Assembly (NCBI GenBank): GCA_027533385.1 | Contig: JAPZUE010000004.1 | Location: 310,001-374,000, forward strand | Direction: 5' to 3' | DNA from: Rhizobium sp. | Lineage (GTDB): Bacteria; Pseudomonadota; Alphaproteobacteria; Rhizobiales; Rhizobiaceae | DNA length: 64,000 bases | Part shown: one piece after another, positions 51,394 through 59,442 of the stretch | Numbering within the stretch: position 1 is the stretch's first letter | Layout: each line of letters begins with the position of its first letter | Program-made: the position numbers and the translations under genes | Notes under the pieces: generated by a model | Told to the model about the DNA's origin: nothing | The model's input: only the letters and a program-made list of their open reading frames with translations | Database searches by the model: none

Positions 51394-52527
51394 ATGACCA
51401 CTGCACGCATCCTCGACTTCATCAACACCCGACGTCCCGAAGGTCCCTGCCTCGTGGTCGACCTCGACGTCGTGCGCGACAATTTCGGTGCCTTCCGTCA
51501 TGCACTGCCGGACAGCGCCATCTACTACGCAGTCAAGGCGAACCCGGCGCCGGAGATCCTCCAGCTCCTGGCCTCGCTCGGTTCGAACTTCGACTGCGCT
51601 TCCGTTGCCGAAATCCAGATGGTTCTCGATGCCGGTGCCACCGCCGATCGCATCTCCTTTGGCAACACCATCAAGAAGGAGCGCGACATCGCCCGTGCCT
51701 TTGCACTCGGTGTCAACCTCTATGCCGTCGACAGCCATGAGGAAGTCGAGAAGATCGCGCGTGCCGCTCCCGGCGCCCGCGTGTTCTGCCGCGTGCTGAC
51801 CGATGGCGAAGGCGCCGAATGGCCACTGTCGCGCAAGTTCGGCTGCGTGCCGCAGATGGCCGTCGACGTGCTCGTCTATGCCCACCAGCTGGGCCTGGAG
51901 TCCTTCGGCGTGTCCTTCCATGTCGGCTCGCAGATGACCAAGGTCGATGCCTGGGATGGTGCTCTTGCCGATGCCAAGCGCGTGTTCAACTCGCTGGCCA
52001 AGCAGGGCATCGTTCTGAAGATGGTCAACATGGGTGGTGGTTTCCCGACCAAGTATCTGCGCGACATCCCGTCGGCAGAGGCCTATGGTCAGGCGATCAA
52101 TGCGTCGCTGAAGAAGCACTTCGGCAATGATATCCCGCAAACCATCATCGAGCCGGGCCGCGGCATGGTCGGCAATGCCGGTGTGATCAAGGCGGAAGTC
52201 GTGCTGATCTCCAGGAAGTCCGACAATGACGAACACCGCTGGGTGTTCCTCGACATCGGCAAATTCGGCGGTCTGGCCGAAACCATGGACGAGGCGATCC
52301 GTTACCCGATCCGCACCGTCCGTGACGCCGATGACATGGCGCCCTGCGTGCTCGCCGGTCCGACCTGCGATTCGGCCGACGTGCTCTACGAGAAGAACAT
52401 GTATCCGCTGCCGATCTCGCTTTCGATCGGCGACGAGGTTCTGATCGAGGGCACCGGCGCCTACACCACCACCTATTCGGCGGTGGCGTTCAACGGCTTC
52501 GAGCCGCTGAAGTCCTACGTCATCTGA
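51394..52527 (+). CDS. Ornithine/lysine-type PLP decarboxylase (alanine-racemase fold)
   Basis: This is a group IV decarboxylase, 377 aa, which makes putrescine from ornithine (and often cadaverine from lysine). The PLP-lysine is in IYYAVKANPAPEIL. Other motifs are FDCASVAEIQ, the His of VSFHVGSQ, the glycine loop MGGGFPTKY, EPGRGMVG and the cross-subunit active-site Cys in GPTCDSADVLYE. I start at MTTARILDF; the frame is open upstream through the leader, but that part is not protein-like. The next gene is a GNAT 69 bases on. Confidence 0.93.
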   Translation: MTTARILDFINTRRPEGPCLVVDLDVVRDNFGAFRHALPDSAIYYAVKANPAPEILQLLASLGSNFDCASVAEIQMVLDAGATADRISFGNTIKKERDIARAFALGVNLYAVDSHEEVEKIARAAPGARVFCRVLTDGEGAEWPLSRKFGCVPQMAVDVLVYAHQLGLESFGVSFHVGSQMTKVDAWDGALADAKRVFNSLAKQGIVLKMVNMGGGFPTKYLRDIPSAEAYGQAINASLKKHFGNDIPQTIIEPGRGMVGNAGVIKAEVVLISRKSDNDEHRWVFLDIGKFGGLAETMDEAIRYPIRTVRDADDMAPCVLAGPTCDSADVLYEKNMYPLPISLSIGDEVLIEGTGAYTTTYSAVAFNGFEPLKSYVI

Positions 52528-52534
52528 CGTCTCC

Positions 52535-52554
52535 CGCGCCGGCCAACCGGCGCG
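52535..52554 (+). terminator. Hairpin after the decarboxylase gene
   Basis: The perfect stem CGCGCCGG with CCGGCGCG has the loop CCAA. No T-run follows, so it is likely an attenuating or stabilising hairpin between co-transcribed genes. Confidence 0.45.
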
Positions 52555-52596
52555 GACCTTCACAATCATCATCATCGCTTGGGATAGGAGGCCGAC

Positions 52597-53193
52597 ATGG
52601 CCGCTGTTCTGACCAGCATGCGCGCGCTTTTTGCGCCGGCGCCTGCATTTGTCATCGATCATGAAACGCCGGCCGACGTCGTCGCCCGCGAGGCGCTGCT
52701 CGACCGCGCCATGGGCAAGGATCGCCGCAAGAAGTCGTCGGAGAAGATCCGTCGCAACCGGATCCCGGCCGAGGGGCTCGCTCTCGTTGCGCGCGACCGC
52801 GATGGCCATGTGATCGGTACGGTGCGCCTCTGGAATATCGAGGCGGGTGTGAGCCGCGAGGGTGGCCTCATCGAGGCTCTGCTGCTCGGCCCGCTTGCGG
52901 TTGACCAGGCGCATGAAGGCAAGGGGATCGGCGGCGCGTTGATGCGGGCTGCGCTGACCGAAGCGAAGAAGCGTGGCCATGGCGCCGTGCTCCTCGTGGG
53001 TGACGCCCCCTATTACGAGCGTTTCGGCTTCTTCGCGGACAAGACGCAGCATCTGGTGATGCCGGGTCCGTTTGCACGTGACCGCTTCCTGGCGCTGGAA
53101 CTCGTGCCCGGCTGGCTCGAAGGAGCCGCCGGCATGGTGGTCGCGTCCGGTCGCAAGCTGTCGCAGCCGACGGGTTCGCGTCGCGCAGCCTGA
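52597..53193 (+). CDS. GNAT family N-acetyltransferase downstream of the decarboxylase
   Basis: This is a 198-aa acetyltransferase. The acetyl-CoA site is LGPLAVDQAHEGKGIGGALMRAALTEAKKRGHGAVLLVGDAPYYERFGF, typical of the YhbS-like group. A ribosome site AGGAG precedes it. A terminator follows, so decarboxylase and GNAT likely form one unit. Acetylation of a polyamine would fit the context but is only an inference. Confidence 0.9.
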   Translation: MAAVLTSMRALFAPAPAFVIDHETPADVVAREALLDRAMGKDRRKKSSEKIRRNRIPAEGLALVARDRDGHVIGTVRLWNIEAGVSREGGLIEALLLGPLAVDQAHEGKGIGGALMRAALTEAKKRGHGAVLLVGDAPYYERFGFFADKTQHLVMPGPFARDRFLALELVPGWLEGAAGMVVASGRKLSQPTGSRRAA

Positions 53194-53217
53194 TCGAGGG
53201 CTCCCGGATACCAGCTG

Positions 53218-53253
53218 AAGGGCCCGGTCGCGATTTCGTCGCGCCGGGCCCTT
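53218..53253 (+). terminator. Rho-independent terminator of the decarboxylase/GNAT unit
   Basis: The long stem AAGGGCCCGG-T-CGCGA with TCGCG-C-CGGGCCCTT has a five-base loop and a short T-run. Confidence 0.75.
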
Positions 53254-53639
53254 TCCGTTTCGGTTGCAAGAATCAGATATGGGGCCGCTATTCTATCGCT
53301 GCCCCGACTTACCGATCCTGGTGCCATATCGCGGTTCTTGGTCCTAAGCGATTGATTACTCTTCGGTGAGGCCGCGCTGTCGCGGGTGGCCCGGGTCGGA
53401 TGCTCTGCGGCAGCCTCACGCGCTCCTCACGCATTCCTGACAAACTCTCTCCTTTTTTCGGCCATACCGAGGAACCATTTGTCGTGTCATTGCTTGTTGC
53501 AACGGGTCCGGCGCGAAAATCGCGCGTGCGGGCGGGAACACAGACGCCGAACTGGTTTTGATAGTTATGTTGTATAATCATCACATACATTTACCAGAAA
53601 TGGCGATATAAGCGGTCTTGTAACACAGGAGTGAAACAC
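53254..53639. other. Intergenic region upstream of the porin gene
   Basis: No gene is supported. A perfect -10 element TATAAT lies at 53571-53576, about 64 bases before the porin start, without a good -35. A GTGAGGC/GCCTCAC stem (53366-53419) encloses a GC-rich 40-base insert that could fold. Confidence 0.5.
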
Positions 53640-54260
53640 ATGATCAAAAGCATCCTTCTCGGATCTGCCGCCGTTCTGGCGGCCTCGACCTCGGTCTTCG
53701 CGGCTGACGCCATCATGGATGCGCCGGCAGAGCCGCCGGCGGTTGTCGAAACCGCGCCGCAGTTTTCCTGGACAGGCGGCTACGCAGGTATCCTGACCGG
53801 TTACGGCTGGGGCGACGCTGATGTTGCCGGAGCAGGGAGCGAGAGCTTCGACGGCGCGCGCTTCGGTGGCTTCGTCGGCTACAACTGGGATCTCGGCAAT
53901 CAGCTGGTTGTCGGCCTGGAAGGCGACCTCAACTATGATTGGAACGAAGAAACCGTCGCCGGCGTCGGTGACTTCGAAACCGGCCTGAACTGGTCGACAC
54001 GGGCCCGCATCGGTTATGCCATGGACCGAGCTCTGCTGTTCGCGGCCGGCGGTTACACCGGTACGAACCTCGAAGGTCCCGGCGGCGATGACACGCTGCA
54101 CGGCTGGACCGTCGGCGGTGGCGTTGACTACGCTCTCACCGACCGCATGTTGACCCGCGTTGAGTATCGCTACAACGACTTCGGCGATGGTGACATCGGC
54201 GGCCGTAACGTCGATTTCAACCAGCACACGGTCAATGTCGGTCTTGCTGTGAAGTTCTGA
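53640..54260 (+). CDS. Outer-membrane beta-barrel protein (Omp25/RopB-like)
   Basis: This is a small outer-membrane beta-barrel, 206 aa. The signal peptide is MIKSILLGSAAVLAASTSVFAAD. The mature part begins FSWTGGYAGILTGYGWGDADV, has alternating strands, VLTRVEYRYNDFG-like late strands and ends in VGLAVKF, the C-terminal Phe needed for outer-membrane insertion. The AGGAG site fits this ATG. It resembles the Omp25/RopB family of Rhizobiales, which stabilise the envelope. Confidence 0.9.
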   Translation: MIKSILLGSAAVLAASTSVFAADAIMDAPAEPPAVVETAPQFSWTGGYAGILTGYGWGDADVAGAGSESFDGARFGGFVGYNWDLGNQLVVGLEGDLNYDWNEETVAGVGDFETGLNWSTRARIGYAMDRALLFAAGGYTGTNLEGPGGDDTLHGWTVGGGVDYALTDRMLTRVEYRYNDFGDGDIGGRNVDFNQHTVNVGLAVKF

Positions 54261-54278
54261 TCCGGCGGATCAAAGCAA

Positions 54279-54316
54279 AAAACGCCCGGTCCTCATTGCA
54301 GAGGGCCGGGCGTTTT
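54279..54316. terminator. Bidirectional terminator between porin and chemoreceptor genes
   Basis: The stem AAAACGCCCGG with CCGGGCGTTTT is extended by CCTC/GAGG. A/T runs lie on both sides, serving both convergent genes. Confidence 0.88.
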
Positions 54317-54337
54317 CGTTGGAGAGGCTCGTTCGGC

Positions 54338-56173
54338 TCAGGCCGCGCGATGGTCGATGACGTGGCCGCCGCCGGCGCGAATTTCATTGCGACGGTTGAG
54401 CTGGAAACGGTTGACCAGTGTCGTCAGCTGCACGGCGCCTTCGGCGAGCGTATGGCTGATCGCGGTGGTTTCCTCGACCATGGCCGCATTCTGCTGCGTC
54501 ATCTGGTCGATGCTGGTGATTGCCGCGCCGATTTCCTGCAGGCCGATGGCTTGTTCTCGGGCAGCGGTTGCGATCGCATCCACATTGGTGTCGATGCGGC
54601 TGACGAAGTCGCCGATCTGGGTCAGTGCCTCGCCCGTTTCACCGACCAGCTGAACACCGGAAGACACTTCCACGCTCGACTTCTGGATCAGACCCTTGAT
54701 GTCGCGTGCAGCGTTTGCAGAGCGCTGTGCCAGTTCGCGTACTTCCTGGGCGACAACCGCAAAACCCTTGCCGGCGTCACCGGCGCGCGCCGCTTCGACG
54801 CCAGCGTTCAGGGCCAGCAGATTGGTCTGGAACGCGATCTCATCGATCACGCCAATGATCTGGCCGATCTCCGAGGAGGCGGATTCGATCCGCTCCATGG
54901 CCGAAACGGCGGAGCGAACCACGTCACCGGAAACCAGTGCACAGTTCTTTGCTTCCCGGACCAGCTCTCGCGTATCGCTGGTGCGCTCGGCCGATGCCCG
55001 GACCGTCGCCGTGACTTCTTCCAGCGCCGAGGATGTCTGCTCCAGGGCTGCGGCCTGTTGCTCGGTGCGGTGTGCGAGGTTGGTCGATGCCTCGCGCATT
55101 TCCTGGCTGTTGTCCAACAGGCGGCGGGTCTCTTCCATGACCTTTTCCAGCGTCGCCTGGAATGTCGCGATCGAATGGTTGAAGTCCTGGCGCAGCGGCT
55201 CGAAGCGTGAATCGAAGGCATCATCCAGGGTCATTCGAATGTTGCAGTCTGCAAGACGGTGCAGGCCGGCGCCCAGTGCCTCGATCACAAAACGAAGGGC
55301 TTCCGCTTCGATGATGCGGTCCTGGTCACGCAGAGCCCGCTCGCGGTCGACTTCGGCGCGCGCCGCCTCTGTCTCCCTCTGCAGGCGCTGGTTTTCGAGA
55401 CCCGCCTGGCGAAACACCTCGACGGCTGCCGCGATGTGTCCGATCTCGTCTTTGCGGTTTGCGTGGGGTACGGCGGCGGTAAAGTCACCGGTTGCCATAT
55501 TCGTCATGAAGCTGGTGATCTCGCCGAGCGGCTTCAGGGCGCGGCGGTGGATGAAGTAGACGCTGCCGAGCGCGGTGGTGATGAGAAGAAGCCCCAGAGA
55601 TAAAAGCAGCGCTTCCTGTCTGGACGATTCCCCTGCCGCAAAGGCCTCGCGATCGACCAGATAGGTGCTGGCCATGGTCACGAGTTCGTTGACCGATGTC
55701 TCATGGTCATGGAACTCCGTCTTGAGCTTGGACAGCACGGGAGTGATAGCGCTTGCATCGCCAGCCGAAAGAGCAGGCTTCAGTTCGTTTTGCAGCGTGC
55801 TCCAGTAACGGTCGCCCTTGGCGATGACTTCATCATAGAGCTTGGCGCGCAGGTTGTCGGGAAGAGTCGAGCTTTTCCAGTATTCGCGCCGGTCGTCATA
55901 GAGCTTGTTGAGGACATCGAAGCGGGGAATGTTGCTCTCCGCCGTCTCCGGATGAACGACAATTTCATTGGCGAGCGCATAGGATTCAATCAGGTAAAGC
56001 GGTGGCGGAAGAATATCGGCGATCAGGTCTTTTCCGTCGACAATCTCTTTGTAGATCGGTCCATTGACCTTGAGCGTCTGCAGCGTCTGGGCACCGACAC
56101 CAGCAACGGCGACGATGCCGGTGGCAAGAGCAAGACCCGCTGCTGTCACCACGATTTTCAGGTTGAGGTTCAT
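54338..56173 (-). CDS. Methyl-accepting chemotaxis protein
   Basis: This is an inner-membrane chemoreceptor, ~611 aa from MNLNLKIVVTAAGLALATGIVAVAGVG. It has two membrane helices (N-terminal, and ~195-215 LLLSLGLLLITTALGSVYFI) around a periplasmic sensor of ~165 residues. A HAMP domain follows (LKPLGEITSFMTNMATGDFTAAVPHANRKDEIGHIAAAVEVF). The signalling hairpin tip is IDEIAFQTNLLALNAGVEAARAGDAGKGFAVVAQEVRELAQRS. The sensor has no family I can name. A C-terminal CheR-binding pentapeptide is not seen. Confidence 0.94.
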   Translation of the reverse strand: MNLNLKIVVTAAGLALATGIVAVAGVGAQTLQTLKVNGPIYKEIVDGKDLIADILPPPLYLIESYALANEIVVHPETAESNIPRFDVLNKLYDDRREYWKSSTLPDNLRAKLYDEVIAKGDRYWSTLQNELKPALSAGDASAITPVLSKLKTEFHDHETSVNELVTMASTYLVDREAFAAGESSRQEALLLSLGLLLITTALGSVYFIHRRALKPLGEITSFMTNMATGDFTAAVPHANRKDEIGHIAAAVEVFRQAGLENQRLQRETEAARAEVDRERALRDQDRIIEAEALRFVIEALGAGLHRLADCNIRMTLDDAFDSRFEPLRQDFNHSIATFQATLEKVMEETRRLLDNSQEMREASTNLAHRTEQQAAALEQTSSALEEVTATVRASAERTSDTRELVREAKNCALVSGDVVRSAVSAMERIESASSEIGQIIGVIDEIAFQTNLLALNAGVEAARAGDAGKGFAVVAQEVRELAQRSANAARDIKGLIQKSSVEVSSGVQLVGETGEALTQIGDFVSRIDTNVDAIATAAREQAIGLQEIGAAITSIDQMTQQNAAMVEETTAISHTLAEGAVQLTTLVNRFQLNRRNEIRAGGGHVIDHRAA

Positions 56174-56381
56174 GTTGTGTCCGTTCGCAATCCGTCCGCC
56201 GGGCAAGCGCATGCGTCGGCGCCTCGGCGGGGTGCCATGGTTAAGGTGGAAATATTGATAGGCTGCGGAGGAATTATTCCCAGTGCAGACGAGACGCGGC
56301 TGTTTTGTCTCTCGCTCGTCCTCCCCCAAATTAGGGAGGCAATTACTACCGCATGGTTAAGGTGAGCAATTGGTGAACGCG

Positions 56382-56403
56382 ATACTGCAAATTTTTGCAG
56401 TAT
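56382..56403. promoter_or_regulatory. Perfect AT-rich palindrome between WD40 and chemoreceptor genes
   Basis: Arms ATACTGCAAA and TTTGCAGTAT are separated by TT. The TGCAAA...TTTGCA core resembles the Mur-like boxes in front of sitA. It lies 209 bases upstream of the chemoreceptor start and 69 bases past the WD40 stop, so it may be an operator or a terminator hairpin. Confidence 0.4.
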
Positions 56404-56471
56404 TTAACGCATGGCGCGACGATTTGCGCGAATACACGCAACCAAAGCGCTCTCAGACTGGCTTTTGTCAA

Positions 56472-57458
56472 TCAGCCGGTGATGTCGACCACGCCGCAGT
56501 CGCCTGCCTCTGAGGCGAAAGCGAGGAGCTTGCCGGTGCTGCTCCAGGCCAGAGACGTGATTGCACCCTTGCCAGGACGGCGCAAAAGCGCCTCCTTGCC
56601 GTCGGCAATCCGCACCGCCAGGATCATGCCGTCGATGAAGCCGATGGCAAGCACCTCTTCGGCCGGATGGAAGGCAACCTGGGTGACCAGGATGTTGGAC
56701 CGCGTGCCGAGTTCCAGCGGTGCCTTGCCCATGGGGCCGTCCTTGCCGGAGAAGGGCCAGACAATCGCCGCCGGTGCACCTGATGAGGCAAGCCACTTGC
56801 CCTTCGGCGACCAGGACAGCGATTTCACTTTCGCCGGGTAGCCGGTCATCCGCATATGGCGCGTTTCGGATGCCTTGCCGTCAAGCTTCCAGCCATGCAG
56901 GGCGCTTTCCTGCATCATGGTCACGACGAAGCGGCCGTCCGGCGAGAAGGTGACGCCGGTATGGGCTCCCTTCCAGTCGAGATCGACAGCTGCACCTGCC
57001 GTTCCGACCCAATGCAGGGTGACGCCGTTATAGCGAGCAACCGCGATGCGCAGGCCTTTCGGTGCGAAGTCGACGGCTTCGACGGTGCGCTCCTCGGCAA
57101 ATTCCTTGGTCGTGCCGTCGGAAAGGCGCACGAAGGTCGACTTGGCATAGGCATAGGCTACGGCCCCCTGCGGTCCAGGCGCGACGACCGTGATCCACTT
57201 CCGTGGGACATTGGCGAGTTCGGTGATCGTCCCGTCATGGGCGATGCGCAGCACACGTCCGTCTTCGCCCCCGGTGATCAGCGTCTGGTTTGCCGGATCC
57301 TTGACGCAGGTCAGCAGGCCGGCATTGGCTTCGGTGACCTTCTCTCCGCCGTCCAGACGATGGATTGCACCGCTTGCGGCGGCGAAGACCGGGATGTCAC
57401 CGAGAAAGTGGGTCGAGACAACGTGACCTTCGATATCGAGCGGCGCAACGGTGGGCAT
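56472..57458 (-). CDS. WD40-repeat beta-propeller protein
   Basis: This is a 328-aa protein of repeated WD40-like blades, e.g. LITGGEDGRVLRIAHDG, GVTFSPDGRFVVTMMQESALHGWKLDGKA, SLSWSPKGKWLASSGAPAAIVWPF and SLAWSSTGKLLAFASEAGDCGVVDITG. There is no signal peptide. It lies 56 bases downstream of the COG0523 gene on the same strand and is likely co-transcribed; a role in metal handling would be only guilt by association. Confidence 0.85.
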   Translation of the reverse strand: MPTVAPLDIEGHVVSTHFLGDIPVFAAASGAIHRLDGGEKVTEANAGLLTCVKDPANQTLITGGEDGRVLRIAHDGTITELANVPRKWITVVAPGPQGAVAYAYAKSTFVRLSDGTTKEFAEERTVEAVDFAPKGLRIAVARYNGVTLHWVGTAGAAVDLDWKGAHTGVTFSPDGRFVVTMMQESALHGWKLDGKASETRHMRMTGYPAKVKSLSWSPKGKWLASSGAPAAIVWPFSGKDGPMGKAPLELGTRSNILVTQVAFHPAEEVLAIGFIDGMILAVRIADGKEALLRRPGKGAITSLAWSSTGKLLAFASEAGDCGVVDITG

Positions 57459-57514
57459 TGGTGCAGGCTTTCTTTCAGGCAGACTTCAGAAAAAGAGGGC
57501 GCCGAAGCGCCCCG

Positions 57515-58621
57515 TCAGGCGGTGGCTTCGCAGGCCTTGAAGCTCGCTTCGAGCTTTTCGCGGTCGAGTTCCCGGCCGATGAAGACGAGACGGCTCTCAC
57601 GCTTCTCGCCATCCTTCCACGGACGCTGGTGGTCGCCCTCGACGATCATGTGAACGCCCTGGACGACATAACGCTCCTCGTCGCCCTTGAATGCGATGAT
57701 GCCCTTGAGGCGCAGGATGTTCGGGCCTTGCGTCTGCGTGACCTTCTGGATCCAGGGGAAGAAGCGGTCCGGGTTCATCTCGCCGCCGCGCAGCGACACC
57801 GAGGTCACCGTCACGTCATGGATCGGCGAGGGGGCGTGGTCGTGATGATGGTGGTGATCATGGCCATGATGGTGATCGTGGTCGTGATCATGGTGGTGAT
57901 GGTCATGACCGTGGTGATGATGATCGTGGTCGCAATCCGGGCCGCAGACATGGTCCGGGTCGTCATGGTCGAGGAAGTGCGGATCGTTCTCCAGCGCGCG
58001 CTCCAGGTTGAAGGCGCCCTGATCCAGAACCTTGGTCAGGTCGACGCCCGAGCGGGTCGTCGAATAGATGCGTGCCGAGGGGTTGATCGCACGGACGATG
58101 TCTTCGATGCGGTGCAGCTCGTCATGGCTGACGAGGTCGGTCTTGTTGATGACGACGACATCGGCGAAGGCGATCTGGTCCTCGGCTTCTCGGCTGTCCT
58201 TGAGGCGCAGCGGCAGGTGCTTGGCGTCAACAAGTGCCACGACCGCGTCGAGTTCGGTCTTCGAACGCACGTCGTCATCCATGAAGAAGGTTTGGGCGAC
58301 CGGGACCGGATCGGCCAGGCCCGTGGTTTCGACGATGATGCCGTCGAAGCGACCGGGACGGCGCATTAGGCCCTCGACGACGCGGATCAGGTCGCCGCGG
58401 ACCGTGCAGCAGACGCAGCCATTGTTCATTTCGTAGATTTCTTCATCCGACTCGACGATCAGGTCGTTGTCGATGCCGATCTCACCAAACTCGTTGACGA
58501 TGACCGCGTATTTCTTGCCGTGGTTCTCGGAGAGAATGCGGTTCAAGAGCGTCGTCTTGCCGGCGCCGAGATAGCCGGTGAGCACGGTAACGGGTGTCGG
58601 TTTCGCGGTTGCTTCGGTCAT
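57515..58621 (-). CDS. COG0523 (CobW/YciC/ZigA-type) metal chaperone GTPase with His-rich loop
   Basis: This is a G3E-family GTPase, 368 aa. The P-loop is [15 protein letters not shown], the metal motif CxCC is in [12 protein letters not shown], and the GTP-specificity motif is VINKTD. Between the two domains lies a run of about 40 residues, mostly His and Asp (~residues 214-256), apt for storing Zn, Ni or Co. The C-terminal CobW domain has [16 protein letters not shown]...[22 protein letters not shown]. Proteins of this kind deliver zinc or cobalt to client enzymes; a likely repressor palindrome in the promoter suggests zinc-starvation control. Confidence 0.92.
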   Translation of the reverse strand: MTEATAKPTPVTVLTGYLGAGKTTLLNRILSENHGKKYAVIVNEFGEIGIDNDLIVESDEEIYEMNNGCVCCTVRGDLIRVVEGLMRRPGRFDGIIVETTGLADPVPVAQTFFMDDDVRSKTELDAVVALVDAKHLPLRLKDSREAEDQIAFADVVVINKTDLVSHDELHRIEDIVRAINPSARIYSTTRSGVDLTKVLDQGAFNLERALENDPHFLDHDDPDHVCGPDCDHDHHHHGHDHHHHDHDHDHHHGHDHHHHHDHAPSPIHDVTVTSVSLRGGEMNPDRFFPWIQKVTQTQGPNILRLKGIIAFKGDEERYVVQGVHMIVEGDHQRPWKDGEKRESRLVFIGRELDREKLEASFKACEATA

Positions 58622-58660
58622 GAATGCCTCTGATGTCAGGGGGCGCCGGGCGATGCGGCT

Positions 58661-58704
58661 GTAATGGTATTACCCCATATAGGGGTTCCGGCGCGTCAGT
58701 TCAA
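58661..58704 (-). promoter_or_regulatory. Promoter of the COG0523 gene with operator-like palindrome (possible Zur site)
   Basis: On the minus strand there is a -35 TTGAAC (58699-58704), a 17-base spacer and a -10 TATATG (58676-58681). The 13-base palindrome GTAATACCATTAC (58661-58673) sits at the expected transcription start. It matches 9 of 12 defined positions of the Zur core GTTATA-N-TATAAC. Confidence 0.55.
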
Positions 58705-58719
58705 AGGCTTTCGTACGTG

Positions 58720-59115
58720 TCAGGCACGGGCCAGTGCCGAGCGGATATCTGTGCGCGTGAAGTCGTCTCCGACGAAGAGTAGCGGGCAGTCAAACTCCTC
58801 TGCCGTGGCATAGGAAAAGCAGTCGCCGAAATTGAGGGCGGCAGAGTGGAAGCCTTTGCCGAAGCGTTGGTAGGCTGCCGCGGCGCGTTCTGCGCGTGCG
58901 GCTGTCAAAGGGATGATCTCGGTGATTGATGCTGTCATGAGCATCTTCATTTCCGCGAGCCGCTGATTGCGTGCAGCGACGATATGGGCTTCCGTCACCG
59001 TGGCAGCAGACATCAACAGGCGTTGTGATCCATCAGAGAGAATGGCCTCGCACGCATCGACTGCCGTCTCCCGCTTGAGGACCGCCATCAGCGCCGAGGT
59101 GTCGACCACTATCAC
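58720..59115 (-). CDS. VapC-type PIN-domain toxin
   Basis: This is a PIN-domain ribonuclease toxin, 131 aa. The acidic residues of the active site are seen: Asp in MIVVDTSALMAVL, Glu in ATVTEAHIV, Asp in LNFGDCFSYATAEEF and Asp in LLFVGDDFTRTDI. It overlaps the antitoxin gene by four bases, so the pair is co-translated. The substrate is not predictable. Confidence 0.92.
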   Translation of the reverse strand: MIVVDTSALMAVLKRETAVDACEAILSDGSQRLLMSAATVTEAHIVAARNQRLAEMKMLMTASITEIIPLTAARAERAAAAYQRFGKGFHSAALNFGDCFSYATAEEFDCPLLFVGDDFTRTDIRSALARA

Positions 59116-59390
59116 TTGGGCAGGCCGTTCTCGTCATACAGGAAGTCTTGGCTTCTCGCTGCCGTTTCGTCCGGGTAAGGGTCGGGCATCTGTGCGGCGC
59201 GTTCCCGTATCTCCTTCAAGATTTGCCGTCTTTCCTCTAGCGAGAGAGTTGGCCGTATCTCGACCGGCTCTGCCGGTCGCAAGGCGACAGCATCCTGCCC
59301 ATCGCGGGTAATGATCACGGGCTCTCCGCGTTCGGCTCGCTCCACGAGTTCTTCGAACCGTTCGCCTGCTTGCTCCATGGAAACGCGCAT
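59112..59390 (-). CDS. Phd/YefM-like antitoxin of the PIN toxin
   Basis: This is a 92-aa antitoxin. The N-terminal DNA-binding fold of the Phd/YefM type is MRVSMEQAGERFEELVERAERGEPVIITRDGQDAVALRP. The C-terminal half (RRQILKEIRERAAQMPDPYPDETAARSQDFLYDENGLPK) is charged and probably wraps the toxin. It should autoregulate the pair. Confidence 0.88.
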   Translation of the reverse strand: MRVSMEQAGERFEELVERAERGEPVIITRDGQDAVALRPAEPVEIRPTLSLEERRQILKEIRERAAQMPDPYPDETAARSQDFLYDENGLPK

Positions 59391-59442
59391 GCTTTCTCCT
59401 CGCGATTTCTGTCGATCAATATGCGCCTTCTCTGAAGAGCCT

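Noticed and set aside
53366..53419. GC-rich stem-loop upstream of the porin, considered as a small RNA such as SRP RNA
   Set aside because: The outer stem is only seven bases and no conserved SRP, 6S, tmRNA or RNase P motif is seen; noted only in the intergenic entry.
57840..57940. Simple-sequence tract of TGGTGATCATGG type considered as a DNA repeat element
   Set aside because: It is the His/Asp-coding linker of the COG0523 protein and stays in frame.
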